A stretch of 54,884 nt of DNA, taken from Methylorubrum aminovorans. Its GTDB lineage: Bacteria; Pseudomonadota; Alphaproteobacteria; Rhizobiales; Beijerinckiaceae. The stretch is taken from NCBI RefSeq assembly GCF_022179725.1, contig NZ_BPRC01000027.1:1-54884 (forward strand). The letters are read 5' to 3'. Every line of letters starts with the position of its first letter. The stretch's first letter is position 1. The notes below the pieces were generated by a model. That model did no database searches, was not told the DNA's origin, and saw only the letters and a list, made by a program, of their open reading frames with translations. The translations under genes and the position numbers were made by a program. Positions 8,335 to 17,897 of the stretch are shown piece by piece.

Positions 8335-9251
8335 CCACGCTTCCGGACCTGAAGGCTTTCGATCTGGCCGGGTCGGACGTGACGGTATGGGTGTTCAGGA
8401 CTTCGCCCGGCAGGGACGGCAAGCCGAGGTTCTCCGGCCGATGGGTCGGGATCACCGAGGAGCTGGCGGGCAGGCTCAAGGAAGCGGTCGGCGGCGCGCT
8501 TGGCGTGATTACCGAAGTCATCGAGTACGATGTCTTGGAGCAGAACAACGAGGGCAGCGCCCTCACGATCCAGAGCGATGAGACTTACGTGCACCTCATC
8601 GCCGCTGAGGTGGCGAACGAGACGCCTGGACGGAAGGCCCGCAACGCCAAGGACTTGGGCAATAGCAAGTTCTGCATCATCAAGTTCGTCCGCGACGACA
8701 AAGCCATGCTCGCCGTGAGCAAGACCGACACGAGCTGGTCGACCCGGAAGACGGCCGGGGTCATCCGCGCGGTCTTCTCCGACAATGAGCTGGACGTCGA
8801 GGAGGCGCCCGTCTTTACGATCCGCCCGACCTTCGATTTCTTCGTGTTCGGCGAACGCATCTTTATCAAGAGCAAGCCGAATTTCGAGTCGGTGCTGGTC
8901 TACAAGGCGGGGCACGAGCAGGCGTTCACGACCCTGAAGCAGGAGGCCAAGTTTCTCGCACTCTTCTCGGATCTCGGCCCGCTCGACGAGTTCGTTGGGT
9001 CCAACAAGATCCAGCTTCGTCGGGCCATCGCGATTCAGACGAAGGGTCATTACAAGGACGAGACTTTTATGGCTCGCCTCCAGGCGGAGTGCAAGAACAT
9101 GAGCCTCAACATCGCCTTTGACGATCAGGGGCGGATCGTGCCCACCGCCGAGACTTGTCGCGACATCTTCCAGGCGCTACTGAACCATCGGCTCGAATCA
9201 CGGCTCGACTCGAAATTTTACGACGTGCCAAGCACGGCACCGGTCGCCTGA
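8331..9251 (+). CDS. kwaB: KwaB, DUF4868 effector of the Kiwa anti-phage system
   Basis: 306 residues, close to the roughly 315 of characterised KwaB. The N-terminus (VTVWVFRTSPGRDGKPRF) and the central beta-rich part (FCIIKFVRDDKAMLAVSKT, FDFFVFGERIFIKSK) have the layout of DUF4868. The C-terminal third is helical, with AIAIQTKGHYKD. No transmembrane segment is present. In the known system KwaB binds DNA and acts with the membrane protein KwaA to stop phage replication after injection. The start codon overlaps the kwaA stop. There is no obvious promoter between the two genes. A stand-alone DUF4868 protein would be the alternative reading, but the coupled four-helix membrane partner argues for Kiwa. 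Confidence 0.8.
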   Translation: MTTLPDLKAFDLAGSDVTVWVFRTSPGRDGKPRFSGRWVGITEELAGRLKEAVGGALGVITEVIEYDVLEQNNEGSALTIQSDETYVHLIAAEVANETPGRKARNAKDLGNSKFCIIKFVRDDKAMLAVSKTDTSWSTRKTAGVIRAVFSDNELDVEEAPVFTIRPTFDFFVFGERIFIKSKPNFESVLVYKAGHEQAFTTLKQEAKFLALFSDLGPLDEFVGSNKIQLRRAIAIQTKGHYKDETFMARLQAECKNMSLNIAFDDQGRIVPTAETCRDIFQALLNHRLESRLDSKFYDVPSTAPVA

Positions 9252-9290
9252 TTACCGTGCGCCGCTCCGCGCGCATATGATTTGGCGGTG

Positions 9291-9420
9291 GACGGGACCT
9301 TTACGCGCCTTTCCCCCGGGTTGCCTCAGGGCGGGGCCGCCTTCGCGGCCGGCTACGAGAGCGTACCGCAGTTCACGCGCGAGTACGGCTGCATATGTTC
9401 GGATTGTCGCCGGTCCGGGA
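9291..9420 (+). pseudogene. fossil of an AraC-family regulator C-terminus
   Basis: The frame reads AAFAAGYESVPQFTREYG, which matches the second helix-turn-helix of AraC/XylS regulators (usual form VGYESxSQFSREY). The sequence either side no longer matches the family, and no start or full domain remains. It is a short relic only. Confidence 0.45.
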
Positions 9421-9674
9421 TGCGAAGGCCCCCCGAAGCCTCGCGGCGGCGGCCTGAGCAGGAAGCCCAACGGTCGGTGTGCAGCCAGCTAGGCTCGCCG
9501 CTGTACGAGCCGCTCATCGACATCCGGAGGCGCACCGATCAGGCCGCGCGCGAACTCCTGACCCAAAGCGGGCGCTGGGGAGGTACGCTTTTGGGCAGAC
9601 GGATTAAAGCTGTTCGACCGAATCTGGCCGATTGCGACACGTCCGCTTCGGGGTTCCCGGCCTCGGTAAGCCGA

Positions 9675-9907
9675 CGTTGAGGCCGCGGGAGCGCGGCTGC
9701 TCTACGTCCCGCCTTACGGCCGCGAGTCCAGCCCGGTTGAGCAAGCCTTCGCAAAGCTGAAGGTGGGACCTACGCCATGCGTCAATCCGCACGATCCCGG
9801 GTCTCCAGGCGGTAACCCGACCGACCTTCACGCGCGTTACCCTGCAAGAGTGCCGCAACTACCTCGCCGCAGCTTGGTACGCGGACGACTTGGCTGCAGC
9901 TAACTGA
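9675..9907 (+). mobile_element. decayed 3' end of an IS630-family transposase
   Basis: One frame reads EAAGARLLYVPPYGRESSPV and continues EQAFAKLK, the DDE-domain region around the final catalytic Glu of IS630 transposases (usual form LPPYSPDFNPIEQ). A second frame then gives TLQECRNYLAAAWYADD and a stop at 9905-9907, which matches the family C-terminus (ECxNYFxxAGY). The frame change and lost residues show an inactive remnant. Confidence 0.65.
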
Positions 9908-9919
9908 CTGGGAACAGCG

Positions 9920-12900
9920 CTAGCTACCCTGAGGGAGCGCCATCGCAGTCGCGGCCGCTGCACCGACTTCGATGATTGTGCCCACCAGCGGCATGTGGAC
10001 GAAGAGGCCTCCACACACCGCTCCGGTCGCCGTGGCAACAGCCTGCGCGTAGGCGGCGAGCTGAGGTGCTGCTCCGACAGCGCGATCTTCCCATTGTTCG
10101 AGGCGGCCTGGGAAGCTCTTGTGATCGATGATGGCAAACGTGTCGCCCCAGTCTAAGAGGAGGTCGATGCAGCCAACGGTGAACTGCCCCGCCACCGGAG
10201 CGAATACTGGAACCTCGCGCCGCAAACGCGCGTCGGGAAATCGGTGGGCTAAAAACTGCCAGAGGCGATCGGCACATTCGACGAGGCCTCGTGGATCGAG
10301 CTGGCCTGCCACGTTCCAACGCTCCAGTACGTGCAGGGCTCGGTGATGGCGCCTTTCGAGCTTTTGGTCCTCTCGATCCACGGCCAAGAAATTGTGCACA
10401 GCTTGGCCGAGCACGTCCATCTCTGGGTTACCCGAGAGCGGCGTGCGGCTGCCGAGAGGCGTCCGTGCGAGCACACCGAATGCAGCCGGATCGACAGCGC
10501 AACTCGGCCTCAACCTCAGTGGTGGGTGGACCATTCGCTGCCGTGCGATGCCAAGGAACGTTGTGTCTGCGACCTTCGTATCGGCTGACTCCGACGGTGT
10601 CGCGAGGAGTTCGAACCGTGCAGGATGCTTGGCTCCGGCGGCCACGACGGAGAAGCCGTCGTGCATGGGCAGGATCACTTGCGGATCCTCCCCTTCGTTG
10701 AGCGTGCCGAGCCAGGTGGCGGGTGCGACATTCCTCGCGAAGACCAAATGGTCCCGGGCGCGCGTCGCCCCCACATACAACAGACGCACCGCCTCGTCGC
10801 GAGCCTCACCAGCAGTCTTCCGGCCGATTGTGCTTGCTGCTGCTGCAGCATCGAGGGGGATGCCTGCCGATTGTGCGCCATACGGCCAAGGCCAAAATCG
10901 GATCCAGCGGCCGGCGAGCGGCGCTTGCCAGTCAAGCGTGCCGACGACTTCGGCTACCGGAGCGAATAGTTCCGTGCGCGGCGCGCTTTCGAGCTGCGCT
11001 AGGACGACGACTGGCCACTCAAGACCTTTCGCCGAATGATAGGTCATGACATGGACGGCGTCCTCATGGCTGCGCGGGCAACGCACCTCTTGACTCGGGA
11101 GCCAAGCAACAAGCCCGCCGAGCGTAGCGGGTCGACGCAATCTGGCGCACTCGCCCTCGTAAGAGCAGGCGATGCCGCGGAACGCCTCCAGAGCATGCAG
11201 CCGTGATGCGGCCTGCCCCCAGCGGCAAGCGAGATCCACCACGTCCGTCGCGAGGATCACGGCATCGACGATCTCACATGGCGTCATCGCAAGCTGGCGG
11301 GAGCGGAGGTCCTGCAGAGTGCCTGCGAAGGGGAGGCGAGATTGCAGAGCCTCATCCGGGTCGTCGACGCCCAGTGCATCGAGCCAGCCCTGGGGCTCGT
11401 CTTCGCCTCCGGCCAGCCGCACGAGTTCGGCGAGCGAGAGCCGATCGCTGGGATCCGCCGTCCAGCGCAAAGCCGCCATCGCCAGCTCAACCTCCGGTGT
11501 GGCGAACAGATTTCCGCGCTCGACTGCCACCCTGACCCCAAGCCTGGTCAGAGCCGAGGCAAGGTCCCCAACATCGGAGTTATAGCGGCAGAGAACCGCG
11601 ATGTCGGAGGGACGCAGATCGCGCACGGTGGAACCCGAGCGCGACCGGACCGGCCAGCGCGCCGGTTCGGACAGGGCCGCTGCGATGCCTCCAGCCAGGC
11701 TCGCGCTGCGGTCGGCCTTGGTTTTCCCGTTCGCGTGCCAGACGGAGAGCGGCGGGTGCGTGAGGCCTGCGTCGTCGCAGGCCCAGTCGGTGAACCGGGA
11801 CGCCTCAGCGGGTAGACCCATCCGCTCAAAAGCCGGCAGGAACGCATCGTTGACGAAGGCGCAGAGCCCAGGCCGGCTACGCCAGGACTTCGACAGGACC
11901 TCGGAGGTTCCCCCGGTGCCGGCCGCGATGCCCTGCGCTGCGGCAAGCGTGAGGTTCGTGTCGGTGTTGCGGAAGCCGTAGATGGCCTGCTTCGGATCGC
12001 CTACCCAAACGCTGTGGGCGGCTATGCGCGCCAGTTCGGTGAAGATGGCGACTTGTAGGGGGCTAGCGTCCTGCACCTCGTCGACCAACACGACGCCGAT
12101 GCTCTCCCTCAGCCGTTCCTGTGTGTCAGGCCGCTGCAGGATCTCCAGCGCCAGCACTTCCTGGTCCGTGAAGTCGAGGAGACCGCGTTCGGCCTTGTAG
12201 GCCTGGAAAGCCGTGGCGCACTGCGCGGCACAGTCGAAGACGAGATGGATGAACCGCTCGAGTTCCTGCCGTAGCCCGGGATGGCGGGAGTGAGCCGCCG
12301 CGGCGTCGGCGACGTTTGCGAAGAGAGGAGCATCGGCTTTGGAGGCCTTCGGCTTGCTCAGCTTGGCCCAGAGCGACCAGGGCAGCAACTCGCCACGGTC
12401 CAGAATGCTGGCCGCGAGCTTCACGGCGCTGGCGGCCTTGGCTCCCTCGCCCTTCAATGACCGGCCGTCCAGGGCTTCCTGCGCCTCTTGGATCGCTGCG
12501 CGGAGGGCCGCGTCGAGGTCTTCCGCCGACCGGATGGGATCCGGCTCCGGAAGAAGGACGAGCAATCCGTCTCGTGATCGCTCCGCGGAATGGGCGAGTC
12601 CAGCCTCGTCAATGCCATTTGCGCGGACCAGTTCGATGATGCGCCGAACGAGCCCCCGCCAGTCCGTATCCTGGTCGGCGAGGCCGAACTTCTCGCTCAG
12701 TGCATTCAAGGCCGGCGCGAAGGCCGTCAGTGTCTCGTCGGTCGCGGTCGCGAAGAGCAGAGCCGCGCTGCCGTCGGGGATGACCTCGCCGCCGGGTGGG
12801 CGCCCGAGCTCGAACGCGAAGTCCTCGACCAAGCGTCCGCAGACCGCGTTGACCGTACCCATGCGTGCTCCGAGGAGCGCTGCGGCGTCCTCGCTGCGAC

Positions 12901-13096
12901 CCAGTTCGATCAGGTGGGCGCGTGCGCGCTCGACCAGTTCCTCAGCCGCCTTCTTCGTGAACGTTGTCGCGAGAATGCGGTCCGGCGCGATACCAGCATC
13001 GAGGAAGCGCGTCAGTTGGCCAACGAGTGCGGTCGTTTTGCCAGTGCCGGCTGACGCCAGTGTGGTGTCGACCCGATTGAGGGGAGATGCGTGCAT
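9920..13096 (-). CDS. AddA-like UvrD-type helicase with C-terminal PD-(D/E)XK nuclease
   Basis: 1058 residues. Superfamily 1 motifs are complete: Walker A LASAGTGKTT (residues 13-22), TTFTKKAAEEL, the Walker B LVDEVQDASPLQ, GDPKQAIYGFRNTD, SKSWRSRPG, VMTYHSAKGLEW and RLLYVGATRARDH. The last 150 residues hold a RecB-family nuclease: GCIDLLLDWGDTFAIIDHK and, 30 residues on, AAYAQAV. This is the AddA/RecB layout for an ATP-driven 3'-5' helicase that also cuts DNA. It lies 7 bases after the AddB-like gene at 13104-15830 and is surely co-transcribed with it. Alphaproteobacteria normally carry chromosomal addAB. This pair, between Kiwa and an abortive-infection relic, may be a second mobile copy with a defence role, but that is inference. 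Confidence 0.8.
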   Translation of the reverse strand: MHASPLNRVDTTLASAGTGKTTALVGQLTRFLDAGIAPDRILATTFTKKAAEELVERARAHLIELGRSEDAAALLGARMGTVNAVCGRLVEDFAFELGRPPGGEVIPDGSAALLFATATDETLTAFAPALNALSEKFGLADQDTDWRGLVRRIIELVRANGIDEAGLAHSAERSRDGLLVLLPEPDPIRSAEDLDAALRAAIQEAQEALDGRSLKGEGAKAASAVKLAASILDRGELLPWSLWAKLSKPKASKADAPLFANVADAAAAHSRHPGLRQELERFIHLVFDCAAQCATAFQAYKAERGLLDFTDQEVLALEILQRPDTQERLRESIGVVLVDEVQDASPLQVAIFTELARIAAHSVWVGDPKQAIYGFRNTDTNLTLAAAQGIAAGTGGTSEVLSKSWRSRPGLCAFVNDAFLPAFERMGLPAEASRFTDWACDDAGLTHPPLSVWHANGKTKADRSASLAGGIAAALSEPARWPVRSRSGSTVRDLRPSDIAVLCRYNSDVGDLASALTRLGVRVAVERGNLFATPEVELAMAALRWTADPSDRLSLAELVRLAGGEDEPQGWLDALGVDDPDEALQSRLPFAGTLQDLRSRQLAMTPCEIVDAVILATDVVDLACRWGQAASRLHALEAFRGIACSYEGECARLRRPATLGGLVAWLPSQEVRCPRSHEDAVHVMTYHSAKGLEWPVVVLAQLESAPRTELFAPVAEVVGTLDWQAPLAGRWIRFWPWPYGAQSAGIPLDAAAAASTIGRKTAGEARDEAVRLLYVGATRARDHLVFARNVAPATWLGTLNEGEDPQVILPMHDGFSVVAAGAKHPARFELLATPSESADTKVADTTFLGIARQRMVHPPLRLRPSCAVDPAAFGVLARTPLGSRTPLSGNPEMDVLGQAVHNFLAVDREDQKLERRHHRALHVLERWNVAGQLDPRGLVECADRLWQFLAHRFPDARLRREVPVFAPVAGQFTVGCIDLLLDWGDTFAIIDHKSFPGRLEQWEDRAVGAAPQLAAYAQAVATATGAVCGGLFVHMPLVGTIIEVGAAAATAMALPQGS

Positions 13097-13103
13097 CGGG
13101 GGC

Positions 13104-15830
13104 CTATCCTACGGACACGGAGCGGCAGAGGCGGGTCATGTCGCAGTACGCGCAGACTTTGGGGCTTGGCGTGAGGGCGAGGTCTTCTGGCAGGTGCTCG
13201 GTCGCGCCGGGGACTCCAGCGGCGATCCCACGTCCGGACTGGGCCAGCGCGGCGAGTCGGCTGCTGTCCTGAACGACCACGTCCCAGGTCTCCGCCAAGC
13301 CGCGGGACACGCTGATTTCCTCGTGAGCCAGCGGTGAGGCCTCCTCCGCGAGAAGGCGCTGTTGTCTGAGCAGGAAGTATCCGGCGGGGGCGGCCGCTCC
13401 GTTGGGTTCGACCAAGCGACTGTAGGTGGCGAGCTGGACTGCCCTCCCCTCGGCGAGCTTGGCTTGGTGCGCGGTCGCGCCGCTCTCCGTCCATTTCAGA
13501 TCGACCACGGCCCGGCCCCTATCGGGACCACGCACCACGAGGTCGATACGGCTTGCCACCTTGACGGTTCCGAAGTCGTGTTCGTGCTCGACCTCGAGGC
13601 CCTCGATCGCGAAGCCACCCCGCGCCAGGATGGCGGAGAGGCTCGCGAGCGCGTCAGGAACGCGCTGCCGCGCGAAGGCCAGCTCTCGCGCGTATCCCGG
13701 CAGCAGGAGGGGAGCGGCGATGAGCGGGAGCAAGCCGTCAAGCGCCGTCACGGCCCGCATCCTCACCACCTCGGCGTCTGGGATCTCTCCCGGCTGGAAG
13801 GCTGCCTCGGCCACTGCATGTGCGAGGTTGCCGAAGAGGCGCTCCGGCTTTGGGATCTCGCGCGTGCCGCCCTTCCTCAAACCGGCGACGTGCTGCAGGA
13901 CCCAGCGCAACTGGCAGGTGAGAAGGTCCTCCAAGCTCGTCGCGCTCTCCCGGCGTTCGGTATCCTGCGCGCGTGCCGCGAGCGCGGGCGGAAGGTCCCA
14001 GGCGGATCGCGCGCGAGGTAGGTCGACAGCAACGCTCGACGAACGCACCACCTCGCGTGCGGCGAGGGGAACTCGCTCCTCGACGAAAAGGCGCTCAGCT
14101 TCGGATCGGACCGAGGGCGCATTCTGCGCCTGATTGAGGAGAGGGTGGAGCTGCTGGCTGAAGGGGTGCGGAGCGGCCTCGGTCCCGCGGTCTAGCCTGG
14201 GCCGGACAAGGAAGAGCGATCGCGCGTTCAATGCCGCGGCTTGCCAGTGCGCGGCCTCACGACGGTTCGCTGTTTGGGCAGGCTCCGGGCAGCACCCGGC
14301 CTCTTCAAGCGCGGTGCGCTCCTTCAGGCTCCACGGAAACCGTGCCGCGGATGATGCCGATCCGGCGAAGTCCCACCAGACCACGCGATGCGCGCTCCCC
14401 CATAAGCCGCCAGGACTGCTCACGGCGCGCAGGCGGCCTGCCTGCGCGTGGCAGTTCGGATCGGGCAGGCCGTCCGCGATGGCCTGATCGATCATCCGGT
14501 CGATCTGGAGGGCGGTGACCGGTGAGTGGCCGAGCGCATCCAGTGCGGACGTGAGGGCGCGCGCCGCACCGACGACGCACAGCAGCAACGGATCGCGTCC
14601 GCCCGCATCGAGTTCGACCGCCCATTCGAGAACGCGGCGGCAGAGGACGATCGCGTCCGGTGCAGGCATACCTGCCTTCCGGTCGTGTTGCCCGAGGCTG
14701 GTCCAGGCGCGCCACCGGTCGCGTGTCCGGGCGACCTCTGCCGCGGCTTGCCGGGCGTCCTTGCCCTCGTCCGCGTGCATCGATTCCTCATGCAGGCGAG
14801 CCTCGATCTGCTCCCAAGCGCGTTGCCATGCGGGCCCGCCGATACCGGGCTCCTTGGCGAGCGCGCGCGCCAACGTGCGAGCTGCCCAACGACGCATGGG
14901 CGGCCGGGGGAGAAGCAGAAGTTCGAGGAGCTTGCTCGGATCCACCGGGGTCCAAGCCAACGCGAAGCTCAGCGACAGCACCTGAAGCGCGCCGCGGAAA
15001 GAGGAGGCTGGGGAGAGACCCAGCTGCGGCAGGCCACGGCGGGAGAGGGCTTGGTCGAGGAGGCTGCTGTCACCGTCGGGCACGATCACGACCGTGTCGC
15101 CTGCAGCGCCGGCCTCATTTTCACAGGCGAGCCACTCGGCCACACATTCGGCAGCCGCGATTGCCGAGGTGGCCGAGAGGTCGCAGACGGTTCCGTCGCC
15201 GGTCAGCGGAGTGCGCAGACCGGTGCGCAGGTAGACGTGCAGCCGACCGATGTCGGAGGCGACGTCGACCGGCGTGAAGCTCTTCACGAGACGCACGACT
15301 GTTCCGGCCGTTTCCATGGCGTCGACCAGCTGGCGCCAACCGGGCGGCAGGAGCTCGGAAGGCTCCGCGAGCTCCAGGAGATCGATATCGAGCGGAGCAC
15401 CGCCCTCGATGGTGGTGATCACCTCACGGAGGAGATCGGCGCGCCCGCGCGGCACGACAGGATCGGCCTGCTCAGCGGCGGCGAGGTCGGCCAAGCGTAC
15501 CGGGGGATCTACGAGCCGCGTCGGTGACCAGCCCGCCTCGACCAGGACATCGCGCCACGACAGCACCTGTCGCGCCGTCGCCCACCCGTCGGACGCCAGC
15601 GAAGCCGTCCAGAACCGCGGCGCGTCTCGACCGGCGGCTTCCAACTTCCTCTGCCATGTCGCGATGCGTACGACCGGCGGCACCTGAGGGCCGCCGAGGC
15701 CCAGGCGCGTTGCGAGGATATCGAGAAGTCCGGCCGGACCGACCACCGCACCGTCAACGCAGCCTGTCTCCCCGCCAGGATGCTCGGGATAGACTCGACC
15801 GTCGGCGGTCGTCGCGAAGACGAGGTGCAT
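13104..15830 (-). CDS. AddB-like PD-(D/E)XK nuclease with probable Fe-S cluster
   Basis: 908 residues. The N-terminal two thirds shows no Walker A motif, as expected for the degenerate helicase half of AddB. The C-terminal 300 residues carry the nuclease: ASRIDLVVRG followed by RAVVDLKWTESG and QLATYSRLV. One cysteine lies before the nuclease (LEDLLTCQLRW) and three after it (CAYCDMTRLC), the four-Cys pattern that holds the 4Fe-4S cluster in AddB and related nucleases. It is the upstream gene of a two-gene operon with the AddA-like helicase. Together they would form a dual-nuclease helicase acting on DNA ends. The ATG at 15830 follows a 240-base intergenic region that must hold the promoter. 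Confidence 0.75.
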   Translation of the reverse strand: MHLVFATTADGRVYPEHPGGETGCVDGAVVGPAGLLDILATRLGLGGPQVPPVVRIATWQRKLEAAGRDAPRFWTASLASDGWATARQVLSWRDVLVEAGWSPTRLVDPPVRLADLAAAEQADPVVPRGRADLLREVITTIEGGAPLDIDLLELAEPSELLPPGWRQLVDAMETAGTVVRLVKSFTPVDVASDIGRLHVYLRTGLRTPLTGDGTVCDLSATSAIAAAECVAEWLACENEAGAAGDTVVIVPDGDSSLLDQALSRRGLPQLGLSPASSFRGALQVLSLSFALAWTPVDPSKLLELLLLPRPPMRRWAARTLARALAKEPGIGGPAWQRAWEQIEARLHEESMHADEGKDARQAAAEVARTRDRWRAWTSLGQHDRKAGMPAPDAIVLCRRVLEWAVELDAGGRDPLLLCVVGAARALTSALDALGHSPVTALQIDRMIDQAIADGLPDPNCHAQAGRLRAVSSPGGLWGSAHRVVWWDFAGSASSAARFPWSLKERTALEEAGCCPEPAQTANRREAAHWQAAALNARSLFLVRPRLDRGTEAAPHPFSQQLHPLLNQAQNAPSVRSEAERLFVEERVPLAAREVVRSSSVAVDLPRARSAWDLPPALAARAQDTERRESATSLEDLLTCQLRWVLQHVAGLRKGGTREIPKPERLFGNLAHAVAEAAFQPGEIPDAEVVRMRAVTALDGLLPLIAAPLLLPGYARELAFARQRVPDALASLSAILARGGFAIEGLEVEHEHDFGTVKVASRIDLVVRGPDRGRAVVDLKWTESGATAHQAKLAEGRAVQLATYSRLVEPNGAAAPAGYFLLRQQRLLAEEASPLAHEEISVSRGLAETWDVVVQDSSRLAALAQSGRGIAAGVPGATEHLPEDLALTPSPKVCAYCDMTRLCRSVSVG

Positions 15831-16114
15831 GCGCGCTCCACTGCCAAGGGGGCGACCTCAAATAGATCAGGCCGACCGAGGGCAAGGATTGAACGCAATC
15901 TACAGTTAAGAACACCTTACGCGCCTCACGCGTATGCACAGGGAGCACAGTGCGCGACCGAACGCACGGCCGTCTGGGAGGGTGCGATCGTCAGCTTGAC
16001 GCTTGGCTAAGCCCCCCTGTTAACGTGGGGTTGTGACAACGGGGAGCGGATCCTGCCCGGAACCCGTAGAGTAGATGCCAGGTCCCAGCGCTGGCCAGCT
16101 TCGACCCCGAGGAA

Positions 16115-16534
16115 GTGCATGCGGTCTGGACCAAGGCCCTCGCACGCCGGACCTCCGACCCCGAGGGCGCCATCACCGTCGCGCGCACTCTGGTTGAAGC
16201 GGTGTGCAAGCACATCCTGAATGGGCTCGGCATCTCCTACGGCCCAAAGGACGATCTGCCGAAGCTCTACGGCCTGGTCGCGGGAGGGTTGAAGCTCGCC
16301 CCCGACCAGCACCGGGACGTGCCGATCAAGGCCATCCTCGGCGGGGCCATGAGCCTGGTGAATGGACTCGGCACGCTGCGGAACCGCTTTTCCGACGCCC
16401 ACGCCGACGAACCGTCGACGGAAGAGCGCTCACGCGTCCGGCCGTCGCCGCGGCACGCCAGCCTCGCGGTGAACGTGGCCGGCGCCGTCGCAACCTTCCT
16501 AGTCGAGACCTACCAAGTGCGCGGCAAGGTCTAA
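16115..16534 (+). pseudogene. C-terminal domain of an abortive-infection (Abi_C) family protein, N-terminus lost
   Basis: The frame reads TVARTLVEAVCKHILNGLGI, then DDLPKLYGLV, then LKLAPDQHRD and LGTLRNRFSDAHAD. This matches the C-terminal domain shared by many abortive-infection proteins (Pfam family 'Abortive infection C-terminus'). Protein-like sequence extends upstream of the GTG at 16115 (ASFDPEE) to an in-frame stop at 16067-16069, and no ATG is available. The usual protein is about 250 or more residues, so the N-terminal half has probably been lost. Whether the 139-residue product is expressed is unclear. It stands just outside the AddAB-like pair. Confidence 0.6.
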
Positions 16535-16561
16535 CCTCAGGGAGATCTGCTCCGTGAGGAA

Positions 16562-16894
16562 TCACGGCACCGGGCACGGACGCGGTCCGGTGTAGAGCCG
16601 GAACATCACGCCGTCGTGCAGCAGAGTGCCGTCCCGGCGGACCACCAGGTCGGTGTCGAGCGCGACGCTGGCGCCGCCGTTCGCGAAGCAGGCCTCGGCC
16701 CGGGCCCGGCCGCGCTCCAGGCGCACGCGCTCGCAATCCAGGAGATCGATCCCGAGGCCGCCGTCGGCGCCGACGGAGATCGGCGGGACGCCCAGGCCAA
16801 CCGGGCAGTAGAGCCCGGGCGCGGGCAGACGGGGGCCGGCTTGGGCATGGCCGGAGAGCGCGGCCAGGGCCACGGCGAGGAACGCGATACGCAT
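16562..16894 (-). CDS. small exported Cys-containing protein, unrecognised
   Basis: 110 residues beginning MRIAFLAVALAALSGHAQAG, a clear Sec signal peptide cut near residue 19. The mature part has four cysteines (YCPVG, LDCERV, EACFANG, RPCPVP) that could form two disulfides, with VRRDGTLLHDG in a beta-rich context. It is the last gene of the minus-strand cluster that starts at 21046, 8 bases after the gene before it. The function is unknown. Confidence 0.55.
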   Translation of the reverse strand: MRIAFLAVALAALSGHAQAGPRLPAPGLYCPVGLGVPPISVGADGGLGIDLLDCERVRLERGRARAEACFANGGASVALDTDLVVRRDGTLLHDGVMFRLYTGPRPCPVP

Positions 16895-16902
16895 GGTGAG
16901 CC

Positions 16903-17457
16903 TCAATCGAAGGTGAGCGTGCGGGACAGCCAGAATACCTCCGAGGCCTTCCTGGCCTCGGCGAGGGTCAGCCGTTTCTGCCGGGCGTAGAAGACCGCGA
17001 AGCCAATCTCCGCGTCCCTCGCCGTCCTCTCGATGAAGTCGGCCGCCTCGTGCCAGCGGGCGTCCGTGCCGATCGGGCCGTCGGGGCGGAGGGACCGCCG
17101 CGGCGCACGGTAGCCGGCGTCGTACGCGGCGAGCTCCAGCTCCCGGGCGTGCGCCGGGAGCAGGTGCCGGCCTTCGCGGTGGAGCTCGTCGCTCGTCAGC
17201 ACCAGCCGGATCCAGCCCGTCAGCGTCCGGCACCACCCGATCCCGCCGGGGCCGGTGAGCATGGCGACGACCGGCGCGCAGGTCCTGGCCTGCCCGTTGA
17301 GGAAGCCGACGAGGGCCATCGTGCCCGTGACGGGGTGGACGCCGTAGGCCCACCTGTTCAGCAGCGGGGCGTCGCCCCAGACGTGGCCCGTGGGCTCCCA
17401 GCCGCCCGCGAGGCGGTCCCGGTCCTCAAACGCGGCCTCGATGTCAGCGCGGGTCAT
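16903..17457 (-). CDS. unrecognised protein of the AAA+ cluster
   Basis: 184 residues from the ATG at 17457 (MTRADIEAAFEDRDRLAGG). It has no signal peptide. The middle is hydrophobic (TMALVGFLNGQARTCAPVVA) and the C-terminal part is helical, with FIERTARDAEIGFAVFYARQ. I do not recognise a family. It follows the preceding gene of the cluster after 2 bases. Confidence 0.5.
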   Translation of the reverse strand: MTRADIEAAFEDRDRLAGGWEPTGHVWGDAPLLNRWAYGVHPVTGTMALVGFLNGQARTCAPVVAMLTGPGGIGWCRTLTGWIRLVLTSDELHREGRHLLPAHARELELAAYDAGYRAPRRSLRPDGPIGTDARWHEAADFIERTARDAEIGFAVFYARQKRLTLAEARKASEVFWLSRTLTFD

Positions 17458-17459
17458 GC

Positions 17460-17897
17460 TCAGGGCTCCACCGGGGGGAGGTCGTCTTCGTCGGTGTCGG
17501 GGGTGCCGGTCACGAAGCCGGGGTGCGCCGGTAACTGCCGGCCCCGGCCCCGGCGGCCGTCGAGGATCCGCGGATGCTCCGGCTCGATCATGCGGCCGAG
17601 GATGAAGAGGACGCCGTCGTCGGTCTCCATCCACGTGTCGGTCCGGTACCGGATCGGTGCCGTGATGATCGGGCCGTCCTCGCGGCTGGGATGCCCGTAC
17701 GCGATCCCGGAGAGGCAGATCGCGCCCGGCACGGTCGGGGACTCGCGCAGCTCCCACCGGTCGAGGAACGGCGCCGATCGCAGGTCCGTGTGCTCGAATC
17801 TCCGGCCCTCCGCCATGCGGGATAGGGCCTCCCGGACCTGCCGCCGGTGCTCCTCGATCGCGCGGATCTCGGCGGGGTTGAGCGGGCGCAGCCTCAC
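17460..17897 (-). CDS. unrecognised acidic-tailed protein of the AAA+ cluster
   Basis: 145 residues from a GTG at 17897 that overlaps the stop of the preceding gene (GTGA), the arrangement seen throughout this cluster. The N-terminus is a charged helix (NPAEIRAIEEHRRQVREAL), the middle reads APFLDRWELRES and AICLSGIAYGHPS, and the tail is acidic (DTDEDDLPP). Part of the middle (LRSAPFLDRWELR) resembles the LDDWELRPERR segment of the next gene upstream, so the two may be paralogues. The function is unknown. Confidence 0.5.
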   Translation of the reverse strand: MRLRPLNPAEIRAIEEHRRQVREALSRMAEGRRFEHTDLRSAPFLDRWELRESPTVPGAICLSGIAYGHPSREDGPIITAPIRYRTDTWMETDDGVLFILGRMIEPEHPRILDGRRGRGRQLPAHPGFVTGTPDTDEDDLPPVEP

